NCBI GenBank assembly: GCA_031280685.1
Contig: JAITGM010000010.1
Span: 124,001 to 188,000 of the forward strand
Direction: 5' to 3'
Length of the DNA: 64,000 nt
Source of the DNA: Christensenellaceae bacterium
GTDB lineage: Bacteria > Bacillota > Clostridia > Christensenellales > UBA1750
Shown: positions 1 through 9,177 of the stretch, piece after piece
Layout: every line of letters starts with the position of its first letter
Numbering within the stretch: the first letter of the stretch is position 1
Notes under the pieces: generated by a model
The model's database searches: none
What the model saw: the letters and a program-made list of their open reading frames with translations, nothing else
What the model was told of the DNA's origin: nothing
Program-made: the position numbers and the translations under genes

Positions 1-1102
1 GGAGCTCGGGGTAGTGCTCCCAGCCATAGATGGTTTCTTCGAGGATTTTTTGCGCCTTGGGGTCGATGGTCGAATAGATCGAATAACCGCCGGTCTGGAT
101 CTCCGCACGCATATTGCGGCGGTTGGTCGAGTTCTTTTCGAGGCCGCGGCTTACTAAGAGCGCGTCGATCGCGTCGTCCAGCACCGTTTCCACGGCGGTC
201 GGCATGGCATAAAGGGTGTTGACGCCGCTCTTTTCCACCACCTGGAGAGGTTCCCTGAGCGCAGCCTGGTATTCCTCCGCGGTGATGGCCCCGCTTTCGA
301 CCATACAGCGCAGAACATAGTCGGTTCTGTCGTCGCTGAGCTTCGGGCTGCCCGCGCCGTGGTAGTTGCGGCGCGGATTGTAGCGGCTCGGGTTGCGGGT
401 GATGCCGGCGAGTGTCGCGCACTCGCGCAGGCTAAGCTCAGAAAGCTCCTTGCCGAAGTAATCCATCGCTGCGGCTTTCACGCCGTAGTTCGATTCGCCC
501 AACGGAATGGTGTTGAGGTACCATTCCAGAATCTGCTCCTTGCTGTATTGCTTTTCGAGCTCCACGGCCATGTAGGCCTCCTGCAGCTTGCGCTTATAGG
601 TCTGCTCCAGGCTCAAAAGCCGCGTCTTGATGAGCTGCTGGGTGATCGTGGAGCCGCCCTGCACGGACTCGTTGCGCAGGTTGGAAACGAAGGCGCCCGC
701 GATGCGCTTGATGTCGATGCCGTTGTGGGTAAAAAAGCGGGTATCCTCCACGGAAACATAGGCCATGTAGAGATTTTGGGGGATCTCCTCAAAAACGACC
801 CAAATACGGTTTTCGCTGCCCTTATAATCGGTGATCAGTTCGCCATTCATATCGTAAATGAAGGAGGTAAGACTCTGCCGCTCGATCTGGTCGATGTCGA
901 GATTGGGCGTGGTATCGTAATAGGCCTTGGCCACGCCGAGCACAGCGCCAAAGCCCGCCGTGGCGCAGACCAAAACAAAAACGAGCAAAATCGCCACGGT
1001 TTGCACCGCGACCGTCAGCGCGAAGTTGCGCCTCCCGCTCCTGCTTAAAAAGAGATGAAAAACCTTGCTTTTGGGCTGTGCTTCGCCCTTTTTTTCGGCC
1101 AC
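1..1102 (-). CDS. Class A penicillin-binding protein, transglycosylase part (3' end outside window)
   Basis: The visible part is the N-terminal portion of a bifunctional peptidoglycan synthase, which polymerises lipid II on the outer face of the membrane. Reading the minus strand gives a basic cytoplasmic stretch, one membrane anchor (about residues 30-55, rich in V/L/A), then the GT51 transglycosylase signatures VSVEDTRFFTHNGID, QGGSTITQQLIK, LEKQYSKEQILEWYLN and the SNYGVKAAAMDYFGK region. The transpeptidase domain would lie beyond position 1. I prefer the GTG at 1102 as start because an AAGGGGGG ribosome site sits 6 bases upstream; an in-frame ATG at 1123 has no good site. Divergent from yunB. 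The family is certain; which class A PBP it is cannot be told from half a protein. Confidence 0.9.
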   Translation of the reverse strand, partial: MAEKKGEAQPKSKVFHLFLSRSGRRNFALTVAVQTVAILLVFVLVCATAGFGAVLGVAKAYYDTTPNLDIDQIERQSLTSFIYDMNGELITDYKGSENRIWVVFEEIPQNLYMAYVSVEDTRFFTHNGIDIKRIAGAFVSNLRNESVQGGSTITQQLIKTRLLSLEQTYKRKLQEAYMAVELEKQYSKEQILEWYLNTIPLGESNYGVKAAAMDYFGKELSELSLRECATLAGITRNPSRYNPRRNYHGAGSPKLSDDRTDYVLRCMVESGAITAEEYQAALREPLQVVEKSGVNTLYAMPTAVETVLDDAIDALLVSRGLEKNSTNRRNMRAEIQTGGYSIYSTIDPKAQKILEETIYGWEHYPEL

Positions 1103-1192
1103 TAAGAGCCCCCCTTGTTGCATGATGAAGCTGAAAATCGGCCCAAAGGCCAACCGCTAAAACCTAGGCAGTATTTCGACAGGGAAGCGCAT

Positions 1193-1232
1193 CTTCCCTT
1201 CCCGCAGGGCATAAGGATTTGGGAAGGGGAAG
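1193..1232 (+). promoter_or_regulatory. Inverted repeat able to cover the yunB ribosome binding site
   Basis: CTTCCCTTCCC at 1193-1203 is complementary, apart from one bulged G, to GGGAAGGGGAAG at 1221-1232. The right arm runs directly into the AAGGAGG site of yunB, so the folded leader would hide the ribosome site. The pairing is seen; a regulatory role is inference. Confidence 0.3.
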
Positions 1233-1241
1233 GAGGCGAAA

Positions 1242-1886
1242 GTGCGCGTGAGAAAGAAGCTGATTGCGGGCATTTTAGGCCTTATCGCCCTAGTCTGGCT
1301 CATCATCGCCTTTACGGAGCTCAATATTCGCCCCATCATCCTGACGATGGCGGAAGCGCGGGTACGCGCCATCGCCCTGGACGCGGTGAACATGGCCATC
1401 GCCTCGACGATGCAAAGCGTGCGCTATGAAGAGCTCGTAACCCTGAGCGTAGACGCGCACGGCAGGGTGACCGCGCTCTCGGCCAACACCATGGCCATGA
1501 ACGGCCTGGCAACGAAAACCGCCCTTGCGGCGCAGCAATACATCGAAGACATCGAAATGCAGCCCATCCGCGTTTCCTTAGGTTCCGCCACCGGCTTCCC
1601 CCTCTTCACCGGGCGCGGGCCGAGCGTTTTGGTGCGCGTGGAGCCCGCGGGCTCGGTCTCCTCCGAGTTTTTAACCGAGTTCATGTCGGCCGGCATCAAC
1701 CAGACCCGCCACCGCATCTACATGCGGCTGAGCACCAAGGTGCGCATCGTCATCCCCACGGGCGCCAAGCTCGTCGAGGTGGTCACGATGGTCCCGGTGG
1801 CAGAAACGCTGATCGTGGGCGAGGTGCCCACCACCTACGTCGAGGTTCCCCGCATGGACGACGCGCTGAACCTGCTGCCCGACTGA
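1242..1886 (+). CDS. yunB: Sporulation protein YunB
   Basis: A 214-residue membrane-anchored protein of the YunB family, which in Bacillus subtilis is made in the mother cell under sigma-E and is needed for normal sporulation; its biochemical role is unknown. It has one N-terminal membrane segment (about residues 8-25, LIAGILGLIALVWLIIAF), then the family-typical soluble part with EARVRAIALDAVNMAI, the PLFTGRGPSV motif and the C-terminal TKVRIVIPTGAKLVEV and VPVAETLIVGEVPTTYV blocks. Translation starts at GTG, with AAGGAGG 6 bases upstream. Its presence, together with lonB further on, marks the organism as a spore former or descendant of one. Single gene, divergent from the PBP; no clear terminator. 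Confidence 0.92.
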   Translation: MRVRKKLIAGILGLIALVWLIIAFTELNIRPIILTMAEARVRAIALDAVNMAIASTMQSVRYEELVTLSVDAHGRVTALSANTMAMNGLATKTALAAQQYIEDIEMQPIRVSLGSATGFPLFTGRGPSVLVRVEPAGSVSSEFLTEFMSAGINQTRHRIYMRLSTKVRIVIPTGAKLVEVVTMVPVAETLIVGEVPTTYVEVPRMDDALNLLPD

Positions 1887-2238
1887 TCTTAAAACGAGAA
1901 CCGGAAGGTCAGCGTTGCGAAGCGAAACGCCGACCGGATAGAAACGGCGCATCAAGGCCTTTTCCCCGCCCATTGCGAGGGAACCAAGGGCCATCTGGGG
2001 CCCTACCACCATGGCGGTGCGCGCCGCTTCGCTCCTCGCAAGCGGCCAACGGCGAGCGTTAGCGAGCAAAGCGGCAAGCCCCTTTTGAGACGAAGGCGAA
2101 AACGGGCGAGGCGCTTCACGCCTGCGCAGCAGGCGCGTTGGCCGCCCCCGCGCGGCGAAACCGCGCAACTGCGTGCGTGGGAAGCTCCCATTTAAGCCTG
2201 GGATCCGCACTTGCCCCCAGAAGGCCCGGGCACGCCGT
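1887..2238. other. Intergenic region with hairpins and a repeat-like palindrome
   Basis: No credible gene. A stem with one mismatch (1907-1916 with 1926-1935) follows yunB but lacks a T run. Between about 1973 and 2040 an inverted pair TTGCGAGG / CCTCGCAA encloses further complementary GGGCC / GGCCC blocks. This resembles the short dispersed palindromes seen at 41129-41160 in this window. Reading frames here are arginine/alanine-rich shadows of GC-rich sequence. Confidence 0.4.
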
Positions 2239-2267
2239 TTGACGCAGCCTGCGGCTTAAGATAGAAT
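2239..2267 (+). promoter_or_regulatory. Sigma-A type promoter for pth-mfd
   Basis: TTGACG at 2239-2244 and TAGAAT at 2262-2267 are separated by 17 bases, a near-consensus vegetative promoter. It lies about 110 bases before pth and is the only good match in this gap. Confidence 0.75.
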
Positions 2268-2376
2268 AAGGGGGTATTCCAACGCGGGCGGAGGGGCGCG
2301 GGCAGCGCCTTCCCCCGCTTTTGCCGCGCTCGCGGGCCCTTTATGGCCGCCGCGGGAAATGAGGGAGGGGCGGAGC

Positions 2377-2946
2377 TTGCACTTGATCGTTGGCCTGGGC
2401 AATCCGGGCGCAAAATACGCGCGCACGCGCCACAACGCGGGCTCTGACGCGCTGGAGCTCTTGGCCGAGAAGCTGGGCGCGCGCATCGCCAAGCTGCGGG
2501 GCAAAGCGCTGACCGGCGAGGCCTTTTATGGCAGCGAAAAGCTGATTTTGGCCCTGCCGCAGACCTTCATGAACCTCTCGGGCGAGAGCGTGCGCGAACT
2601 CATGCGCTTTTATGATTTGGGAGCCGAAAAGCTCATCGTCCTCTACGACGATATAGACCTGGCGGCGGGCCGGCTGCGCGTGCGCCCCAAGGGCTCGGCG
2701 GGGAGCCACAACGGCATGAAGTCCATCCTCTATTCCATCGGCAGCGAGGAGTTCCCGCGCGTGCGCATCGGCATCGGCCACAAGCCCGACGAGCGCATGG
2801 ATTTGAAGGACTATGTTCTGGGCCACTACGGCAAAGATGAGCAAGAGGCCATGTTTCAGGCCTTTTTAAGGGCCGGCGAAGCGGCGCTGACCATCGTTTC
2901 GGCCGGCGTTGAAGAAGCGATGGCCAAGTTCAATGGCAAGGGCTGA
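2377..2946 (+). CDS. pth: Peptidyl-tRNA hydrolase
   Basis: Cleaves peptidyl-tRNA released from stalled ribosomes, recycling tRNA in the cytoplasm. The protein opens with the family hallmark LIVGLGNPGAKYARTRHNAG (substrate Asn and catalytic His), followed by LPQTFMNLSGESV, the LYDDIDLAAGRLRVRPKGSAGSHNG block and RVRIGIGHK. The most likely start is TTG at 2377, giving M-H-L-I-V-G as in other Pth proteins (189 residues). The GGGAGGGG ribosome site is 6-7 bases upstream, and an upstream in-frame ATG (2359) lies before that site. It runs into mfd, a common Firmicute pairing, and shares the promoter at 2239. Confidence 0.95.
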   Translation: MHLIVGLGNPGAKYARTRHNAGSDALELLAEKLGARIAKLRGKALTGEAFYGSEKLILALPQTFMNLSGESVRELMRFYDLGAEKLIVLYDDIDLAAGRLRVRPKGSAGSHNGMKSILYSIGSEEFPRVRIGIGHKPDERMDLKDYVLGHYGKDEQEAMFQAFLRAGEAALTIVSAGVEEAMAKFNGKG

Positions 2947-2959
2947 GCAGGAGGGGCGC

Positions 2960-5900
2960 ATGGCGGTTTTAGAGGGAATTGAGGCCGGTTTTTTACGGAG
3001 CGCAGGCTATAAGGGTCTGCTTGCCGCCCTGCGGAAGGGCAAGCTGCCCGTGGCCGCCTTTGAACTTTGCGAAGGCGCGCGCGCGATGCTCTGCGCGGTG
3101 CTGGCCGGCGGGAAGCGCGCGCTTCTCATTTGCCCGAGCGATCTGCGCGCGCTTTCGCTGGCGCAGGATCTGCGCGCGCTGGGGCTTCGGGCGCGGCATT
3201 TGCCCGCGCGCGAGCAAAGCTTTCATCATGCTTCGGCCGAGAGCCGCGATCTGGCGCAGGCACGCATCGCGGTTTTGGGCGATGCGCTGACCGAAGAAGG
3301 CCCCGCCATCGTTTGCGCGCCCATTGAAGCGCTTTTGCAGCCGCTGGGCGCGCCCGAGCGCTTTAAGGAGGCGATCTTGGAGCTAAGGCCGGGCGTAGAT
3401 CTGCCGATTGAAACGCTGAGCCTGCGCCTTGTGGAAGCCGGCTACCGCCGCGAAGAGGCGGTCGAGGGCAAGGGGCAGTTCGCGGTGCGCGGCGGCATCG
3501 TGGATCTCTTCCCCGTGCAGGCCGAGAGCGCTTGCCGCATCGAGTTTTGGGGCAACGAAATCGACACGATGCGCGAGATGGACGCGATGACCCAGCGCTC
3601 GACCGGGCAACTCAAGGAATTAAAGGTCTACCCCTCTTCGGAGGCTGTTTTGAGTCCCGAGGAAGCCAGGGCAGCGCTCGAAAGACTGAGCGCGATGCTA
3701 AAAAAGCAGAAGGAGGCGCAAAAAGGCCCCTCGATGCCCTGGCTGGAACCCGGCGAGGACGAGGAGGACGAGCCTTTGGGCGAAGCCGCCCAAAAGCGCC
3801 CCCTCGGCACGCCTGAGGAACTTGAGGGCTTTTTGCCCTTGCTTGGCGAAACGAAGAGCGCGCTGGACTACCTTTTGCCCGAGCTGATCCTCCTCGAGGA
3901 ACCAGGCAGGGTGCGCCAAAGCGCCGCCGACGCGGCAGAGAGCTTCGTGCGCGAGCTGCAATACGCCATCGAGCGGGGCGAAGGCATTCAAGAGCAGCGC
4001 CAAAACCTGATGGACTATGGGCTGTTCATGGCGCAAGCGCTAAAATTCCCCCTCGTCGCGCTGGGGAACCTGCGCGTGGCCGTGCCGGATCTGCGCTTCA
4101 AGGCGCTTTGCTCCATCCCCGCGAGGGAAACGCCGGATTTCATGGGCCAGCAGCAGCTCCTGCAAGAAAAGCTTGAGGAGCTCAGGCGCGAGGGCTATGA
4201 GGCCGCGCTCTTTGCCGGGGGGCGGTCGCGGGCGGAGCGGCTCAGCCAATCGCTGCTAAGCAACGGGTTTGAGAGTGCCCCCTTCCGCGTGCTGCCCGAG
4301 GCCTTTTCGCGCGGGTTTGAACTGCCGGAAGCCAAACTGGCCGTGCTGGGCGACAGCGACCTCTTCGGCAGCGCGCGGCAGCGCGGCGCCTCGAAGCGGC
4401 GGCGCAGCGGCCGGAAGATCGCGGCCTTCACCGACCTGAAGCCCGGCGACTATGTGGTGCACGAAAACCACGGCGTGGGGCTGTATCTGGGCACCGAGCG
4501 CCTGAGCGTGCAGGGCGCGAGCCGGGACTATTTGAACATTCAATATGGCGGGAAAGATAAGCTCTACGTGCCCACCGACCAATTAGACAGGGTGCAAAAA
4601 TACATCGGCGCGGCCGACGCGCCCCCAAGGCTCAACCGACTGGGCGGCGGGGACTGGGAACGGGCCAAGCAGCGCGTAAAAACCTCGTTGCTGGACATGG
4701 CCAAGGAACTGGCAGAGCTCTATGCCAAGCGCCAAGCCATCCAAGGCCACGCCTTCGCCAAAGACAGCCCCTGGCAGCGCGAATTCGAGGACGCCTTCCC
4801 CTATGAGGAAACCCCGGACCAGCTGCAGTCAGCCATCGACATCAAGGCAGACATGGAAAGGCGGATCGTGATGGATCGCCTCCTCTGCGGGGACGTGGGC
4901 TATGGCAAGACCGAGGTGGCCATGCGCGCCGCCTTCAAAGCGGTGATTGAGAGCAAGCAGGTGGCCGTGCTGGTGCCCACGACCATCCTGGCGCAGCAGC
5001 ACTTCGAGAACTTTAAAAAGCGCTTTGCGAACTTCCCCGTGCGCATCGAGATGCTCTCGCGCTTCCGCTCGGCGGCGGAGCAAAGGCAGATCGCCCAGAA
5101 GGCCCAGAGGGGGGAGATCGACATCCTCATCGGCACGCACAGGCTGCTGGGCAGGGATTTGCGCTTTAAGGATCTGGGCCTGCTCATCGTAGATGAGGAG
5201 CAGCGCTTCGGCGTCAAGCACAAAGAGAGTTTAAAGCAGATGAAGGCCAGCGTGGATGTGCTGACCCTCTCGGCCACGCCGATCCCCAGAACCCTGCACA
5301 TGTCGATGGCAGGCATCCGCGATATGTCCCTGATCGAAACCCCGCCCGAGGAACGCTACCCGGTGCAGACCTACGTGCTGGAATACTCGGACGCGCTGCT
5401 GCGCGACGCGGTGCGCCGCGAGCTTGCGCGCGGCGGGCAGGTCTACATCCTCTACAACCGCGTGCGCTCCATCGAGCGCTTCCACAGCCACGTTTCTTCC
5501 CTGGTGCCCGAGGCGAGGATCGCCATCGGCCACGGCCAGATGCCCGAAAACGAGCTTGAAAACGCCATGCTGGACTTTTATGAGGGCAGCAGCGACGTGC
5601 TGATCTGCTCAACCATCATCGAGTCCGGGCTGGACGTGCAAAACGCCAACACGCTCATCGTCATGGACGCGGATCGCTTCGGCCTCTCACAGCTTTACCA
5701 GCTCAGGGGGCGGGTGGGGCGCTCAAACCGCCTGGCCTATTGCTATATGACGCTCCGGCCCGATAAGGTCATCACCGAGCAGGCCGAAAAACGGCTTTCG
5801 GCCATCCGCGAATTCACCGAGTTCGGCGCCGGCTTTAAAATCGCCATGCGCGACCTTGAGATCCGCGGGGCAGGCAACTTATTGGGCGCGCAGCAGCACG

Positions 5901-6442
5901 GCCACATGAGCGAGATCGGCTATGACCTTTACGTGCGCATGATGGAGGAAACCGTGCGCGAGATCAAGGGCGAACCCATAGAAAACCGAAGCGTGGAGGC
6001 GCGGGTGGAACTGAGGCTGGACGCCTTCCTGCCCCTAGACTTCGTGCGGGGCGACGCCCTGCGCATGGATGTGTATAAGCGCATCGCCACGGTGCGAACC
6101 CGCGAGGATTTTTCGGAGGTGCTCGACGAGTTGATCGACCGCTTCGGCGAACTGCCGCCCGAAGCCGAAAGGCTGCTCTGGATCGCCCTATTTAAGAGCC
6201 GCCTCGAGGCGCTGGGGCTGGATTTGGCCGTAATGCGCGGCAATCAGCTCGTCATGCGCTTTTCGGCGCTGGCCGCCCTGGACTTTTCCCTGCTCGTTGG
6301 CGGCCTTTTGAAGGCCCCGGCGCTCAGCTTGCAAAACACGAACCCGCCCTGCCTGCTGCTCAGGGCCAAGGGCGAGCCCGAAAGGCTGATGCAGGCCGCG
6401 ATCCTGGCGCTGGAAGGGCTTGAGGAAGGCATGAAGGGCTAA
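2960..6442 (+). CDS. mfd: Transcription-repair coupling factor Mfd
   Basis: An ATP-driven DNA translocase that pushes RNA polymerase off lesions and recruits UvrA to the damaged strand. At 1160 residues it has full family length. In order: the UvrB-like N-terminal module, the Tudor-like RNA polymerase interaction domain around residues 495-560 (DLKPGDYVVHENHGVG), RecG-like helicase motifs with Walker A GDVGYGKTE (about 644-652) and DEEQRFGVKHKE (about 745), motif III TLSATPIPRT, motif VI QLYQLRGRVGRS, and the C-terminal D7 domain. ATG at 2960 is preferred: GGAGGGG precedes it and upstream in-frame starts lie inside pth. Cotranscribed with pth. Confidence 0.97.
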   Translation: MAVLEGIEAGFLRSAGYKGLLAALRKGKLPVAAFELCEGARAMLCAVLAGGKRALLICPSDLRALSLAQDLRALGLRARHLPAREQSFHHASAESRDLAQARIAVLGDALTEEGPAIVCAPIEALLQPLGAPERFKEAILELRPGVDLPIETLSLRLVEAGYRREEAVEGKGQFAVRGGIVDLFPVQAESACRIEFWGNEIDTMREMDAMTQRSTGQLKELKVYPSSEAVLSPEEARAALERLSAMLKKQKEAQKGPSMPWLEPGEDEEDEPLGEAAQKRPLGTPEELEGFLPLLGETKSALDYLLPELILLEEPGRVRQSAADAAESFVRELQYAIERGEGIQEQRQNLMDYGLFMAQALKFPLVALGNLRVAVPDLRFKALCSIPARETPDFMGQQQLLQEKLEELRREGYEAALFAGGRSRAERLSQSLLSNGFESAPFRVLPEAFSRGFELPEAKLAVLGDSDLFGSARQRGASKRRRSGRKIAAFTDLKPGDYVVHENHGVGLYLGTERLSVQGASRDYLNIQYGGKDKLYVPTDQLDRVQKYIGAADAPPRLNRLGGGDWERAKQRVKTSLLDMAKELAELYAKRQAIQGHAFAKDSPWQREFEDAFPYEETPDQLQSAIDIKADMERRIVMDRLLCGDVGYGKTEVAMRAAFKAVIESKQVAVLVPTTILAQQHFENFKKRFANFPVRIEMLSRFRSAAEQRQIAQKAQRGEIDILIGTHRLLGRDLRFKDLGLLIVDEEQRFGVKHKESLKQMKASVDVLTLSATPIPRTLHMSMAGIRDMSLIETPPEERYPVQTYVLEYSDALLRDAVRRELARGGQVYILYNRVRSIERFHSHVSSLVPEARIAIGHGQMPENELENAMLDFYEGSSDVLICSTIIESGLDVQNANTLIVMDADRFGLSQLYQLRGRVGRSNRLAYCYMTLRPDKVITEQAEKRLSAIREFTEFGAGFKIAMRDLEIRGAGNLLGAQQHGHMSEIGYDLYVRMMEETVREIKGEPIENRSVEARVELRLDAFLPLDFVRGDALRMDVYKRIATVRTREDFSEVLDELIDRFGELPPEAERLLWIALFKSRLEALGLDLAVMRGNQLVMRFSALAALDFSLLVGGLLKAPALSLQNTNPPCLLLRAKGEPERLMQAAILALEGLEEGMKG

Positions 6443-6500
6443 CCGCGGCGAGCAAAGGGGCTTTGTGAAGCAAATTCACAGTTTTGAAACCATCTATTCA

Positions 6501-6529
6501 TTGCTTCATCGCGCTTTTTGCGCTATACT
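6501..6529 (+). promoter_or_regulatory. Sigma-A type promoter for the prsA-like gene
   Basis: TTGCTT (6501-6506), a 17-base spacer, and TATACT (6524-6529), about 45 bases before the start codon of the foldase gene. Confidence 0.75.
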
Positions 6530-6572
6530 GCACGAATGGAAGAAGCGAAACTCGAAAGGATGAAGGATTCCG

Positions 6573-7760
6573 ATGAAAACCCTATGCAAAGCCCTGTCAC
6601 TGCTGCTCTGCCTGACGCTTTTGGCGGGCTGCGGCGTCATAGAAGTAGACGATAGCAAGATCATCGTCGCCAAGGTGGGCAGCGAAAACATCACCAAGGC
6701 GGAATTCACCCAGGCGCTGACGAGCTGGCTCGGCGGATATGGCTACGCGCCGGACTCTGAGGCCCTCAAGGATCAAATCGCGGAGCTCAAGACCCAGCTT
6801 TTAGACAGCATGATCCAGGAGCTCGTCGCCAAGCAGAAGGCAAAGGCGATGGGCTATGACCAGCTTGGCGACGAGGATCGCGCCGCCGCCCAAAAGGAAG
6901 TGGACGACTGGTATGCGACCCAGCTCGCAGCCGCCACCGAGCAAGCCAAGGCCAACGGAAACACGGACCCGGAGGCCGCCGCGAAGGATCAAATCCAGCA
7001 ATACATCGAAAGCCTTGGCATGAAGGGGCTTGACGATTTGGTCGCCGATGTGCTCAGCTCCAGGCCGGTCGAAAAGCTCCGGGAGGAGTCGGTCAAGGAC
7101 GTGGCCGTAACCGAGGAGGACATCAAGGCCAATTTCGACAATTACGTGGCCGAGGACACGGCCGAGTTTTCGGCAGATCCGGTCGCGTTCCTGAACGCCG
7201 CGCGCCAAGGCACGACCTATTACACCCCCGAGGGGATCTACTACGTCAAGCATATCCTGCTGGGCTTCACCGAAGAGGAGCAGAGCGCCGTTGCGGCAGC
7301 GCGCAAGGCGGACAACGACGAAGCCAACACGCTGCGCGACGAAGCCGCCCTTAAAATCAAGGCAAAGGCCGACGAAGTGCTGGCCAAGGTCAATGCCGGG
7401 GAGGATTTTGAGGCCCTGATTGAGACCTACGGCGAAGATCCCGGCCTGCAGGGCGGCAACAACCCAAGCGGCTACATGACCACCATCGGCGATAACGACA
7501 GCTACGTGGCGGAGTTTGCCGAGGCCGCGCAAAAGCTCGGCCAGGTCGGCATGGTTTCCGATCTGGTGCTGACCGATTTTGGCTACCACATCCTCAAGCG
7601 CACGAGCGACCTGCCCGCGGGCCCTGCGGAATACAGCGAGGATTTAAAGACCTATTTGAGCGGTTCCCTGCTCCAGTCCAAGCAGGAGGATCAATACAAT
7701 GCCCTGCTGATCCGCTGGGAAGAAGAAATCGGCGTGACACGCTATGAGGACAGGCTGTAA
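6573..7760 (+). CDS. Extracytoplasmic foldase lipoprotein, PrsA/SurA-like peptidyl-prolyl isomerase
   Basis: A membrane-anchored peptidyl-prolyl cis-trans isomerase and chaperone helping secreted proteins fold outside the membrane. The N-terminus is a lipoprotein signal (SLLLCLTLLAGC, lipidated Cys near residue 20). A SurA-N-like helical chaperone domain follows (VGSENITKAEFTQAL onward), with an Ala/Lys/Glu-rich helical insertion. A parvulin (PPIC) domain covers about residues 224-342: YYVKHILLGF, AGEDFEALIETYGEDPG, VLTDFGYHILKRT. The 395-residue length fits the family. ATG with a GAAGGAT ribosome site. Own promoter; the next lipoprotein follows closely and may be cotranscribed. Strictly, it could be any of several parvulin lipoproteins, hence no symbol. 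Confidence 0.9.
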   Translation: MKTLCKALSLLLCLTLLAGCGVIEVDDSKIIVAKVGSENITKAEFTQALTSWLGGYGYAPDSEALKDQIAELKTQLLDSMIQELVAKQKAKAMGYDQLGDEDRAAAQKEVDDWYATQLAAATEQAKANGNTDPEAAAKDQIQQYIESLGMKGLDDLVADVLSSRPVEKLREESVKDVAVTEEDIKANFDNYVAEDTAEFSADPVAFLNAARQGTTYYTPEGIYYVKHILLGFTEEEQSAVAAARKADNDEANTLRDEAALKIKAKADEVLAKVNAGEDFEALIETYGEDPGLQGGNNPSGYMTTIGDNDSYVAEFAEAAQKLGQVGMVSDLVLTDFGYHILKRTSDLPAGPAEYSEDLKTYLSGSLLQSKQEDQYNALLIRWEEEIGVTRYEDRL

Positions 7761-7794
7761 GCGCCTTAAAGCTTGAACGAAAGGGATGAGGGTG

Positions 7795-9033
7795 ATGAAG
7801 CGAGCTGCTTCCCTCCTGGCACTGGGGATTTTGAGCCTCGCGCTGCTGATGGGCTGCGCCGCGCCATACACGGAGCTGCCCTTGCAGACCCCGATGCCCA
7901 TGGTCACGCCGGAGCCGACGCCGGAACCGGTTCTGCCGAGCGATTCCTCCGTGGAAATCGCCGCGTATGACCGCGGCGCGCTGCCGCTGAGCCTCAAAAC
8001 CGAAAGCTTCCCCGGGGAGCTTTACGAAAAGATGCTCGCTGCGGCTTCGGCGGGCGAAGAAGAACTTGACCTATCCGCCGAAAACGCCGACGAAGCCGCC
8101 GTCAAGGCGGCGAGGGACTATCTCCTGGGCCGCGGGCTCGTGGTTTCGCTGAGCGACATCCTCTACGAAAAGGGGATCCTCAGCTTCAGTTACGATTCTG
8201 CCGATGCCGCGGCCCTGCAGGCGGGCAACGCAGCCTTTGACGAGGAGGCGGCGCGCATCCTCTCATTCTCGGTCAGGGCGGGGATGTCTAAGCTCGAATG
8301 CGCCCTCTCGCTTTACCAAAGCCTTTCGCAACTCATTGAGCTGCAGCCCCCGGCAGAGAGCAGCAACACCCCCCTATATGCCGCAATCGTTGAAAAAAAA
8401 GCCGATTTTTCCGGGCTTGCGAAGGCCTATGGCTTCCTGCTCGACCAGTTTGGCATCGAAAACCTGCTGGTTCAGGCCGATGATGGCAGCTATGTTTGGA
8501 ACATCATCACCATCGACCAAATCAGCTACCACGTGGATTTGAGCTTTGCCGCAAGCCTTGAAAAGGGCCAAACCCTGCGCTATTTTGGCATGAGCGACGA
8601 GCAGGCAAGGGCGATCCTGGGCTATGGCGAGTGGAGCGGTAGCGACGGCCTGAGCGACATCAAGCCCCCGATCTGCGACAGCGCGCGCTTTGAGGCGCTG
8701 GCCAAATCGACGAAGGGCGATGCCGATTTTGCGGCCCATGCGCTGTATTTTCTTGGCTATGAAGGGCTTGAAGACGTACCCGTGCGCCTGAGCCTGGCCG
8801 ATGGCGAGATCGCTTCGCCCGAGATGGGCAAGACGGCGCAATTCGCCTGCCTGGACGGCAGGCTCTACTTCATTGCCAAGGAGGACGGGCTCCTCCACGT
8901 TTATGATCCTGAGGAGGAATGGAGCGGCCCCTTGGAAGGGGAGCTTTCGGCCACGGTTTTGCTGCGCAGGGGCGACGAACTCCTTTATGCGCAGGAGGAG
9001 GGCGGCGAGCTGCAAAAGTTGCTTATTCCCTAG
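7795..9033 (+). CDS. Lipoprotein with a degenerate transglutaminase-like domain
   Basis: Exported lipoprotein (LSLALLMGC lipobox, Cys near residue 21) followed by a Pro/Thr-rich tether. The centre (about residues 160-265) matches the transglutaminase-like fold in layout: LYAAIVEKKAD, GLAKAYGFLLDQFGIEN, YVWNIITIDQISYHVDLSF, FGMSDEQAR. The catalytic triad is mostly gone: Phe205 stands where the Cys is expected, Tyr233 replaces the His of the usual HAWN motif, and only Asp248 remains. It is therefore probably a non-catalytic binding module. The C-terminal 100 residues look beta-rich (YFIAKEDGLLHVYDPEEEW). I chose the second ATG (7795), better spaced from AAAGGG than the one at 7786. Follows the foldase by 34 bases, so possibly the same operon. 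Confidence 0.7.
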   Translation: MKRAASLLALGILSLALLMGCAAPYTELPLQTPMPMVTPEPTPEPVLPSDSSVEIAAYDRGALPLSLKTESFPGELYEKMLAAASAGEEELDLSAENADEAAVKAARDYLLGRGLVVSLSDILYEKGILSFSYDSADAAALQAGNAAFDEEAARILSFSVRAGMSKLECALSLYQSLSQLIELQPPAESSNTPLYAAIVEKKADFSGLAKAYGFLLDQFGIENLLVQADDGSYVWNIITIDQISYHVDLSFAASLEKGQTLRYFGMSDEQARAILGYGEWSGSDGLSDIKPPICDSARFEALAKSTKGDADFAAHALYFLGYEGLEDVPVRLSLADGEIASPEMGKTAQFACLDGRLYFIAKEDGLLHVYDPEEEWSGPLEGELSATVLLRRGDELLYAQEEGGELQKLLIP

Positions 9034-9063
9034 TCTCTCAGGCCCAATCACAGCCACGGCGAG

Positions 9064-9093
9064 CCGGTACACGAAGGTGTGCCGGTTTTTTTT
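9064..9093 (+). terminator. Rho-independent terminator after the pseudo-transglutaminase lipoprotein
   Basis: Nine-pair stem CCGGTACAC / GTGTGCCGG (one G-T pair, small loop) directly followed by eight T residues (9086-9093). Confidence 0.85.
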
Positions 9094-9177
9094 GGGCTGC
9101 GGTGCCATTTCAACGAGAAAAATGCGCTGGGGCCGCCGCGCCGCGCCTTAGGGCCAACCCATAGGCAAGGACTATGG

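Noticed and set aside
359-1048. Long plus-strand open frame
   Set aside because: It is the antisense shadow of the PBP transglycosylase gene, whose motifs are unmistakable on the minus strand.
2003-2413. Short minus-strand frames upstream of pth
   Set aside because: Arg/Ala/Pro-rich GC shadows without ribosome sites; the region carries the pth promoter and repeat-like palindromes.
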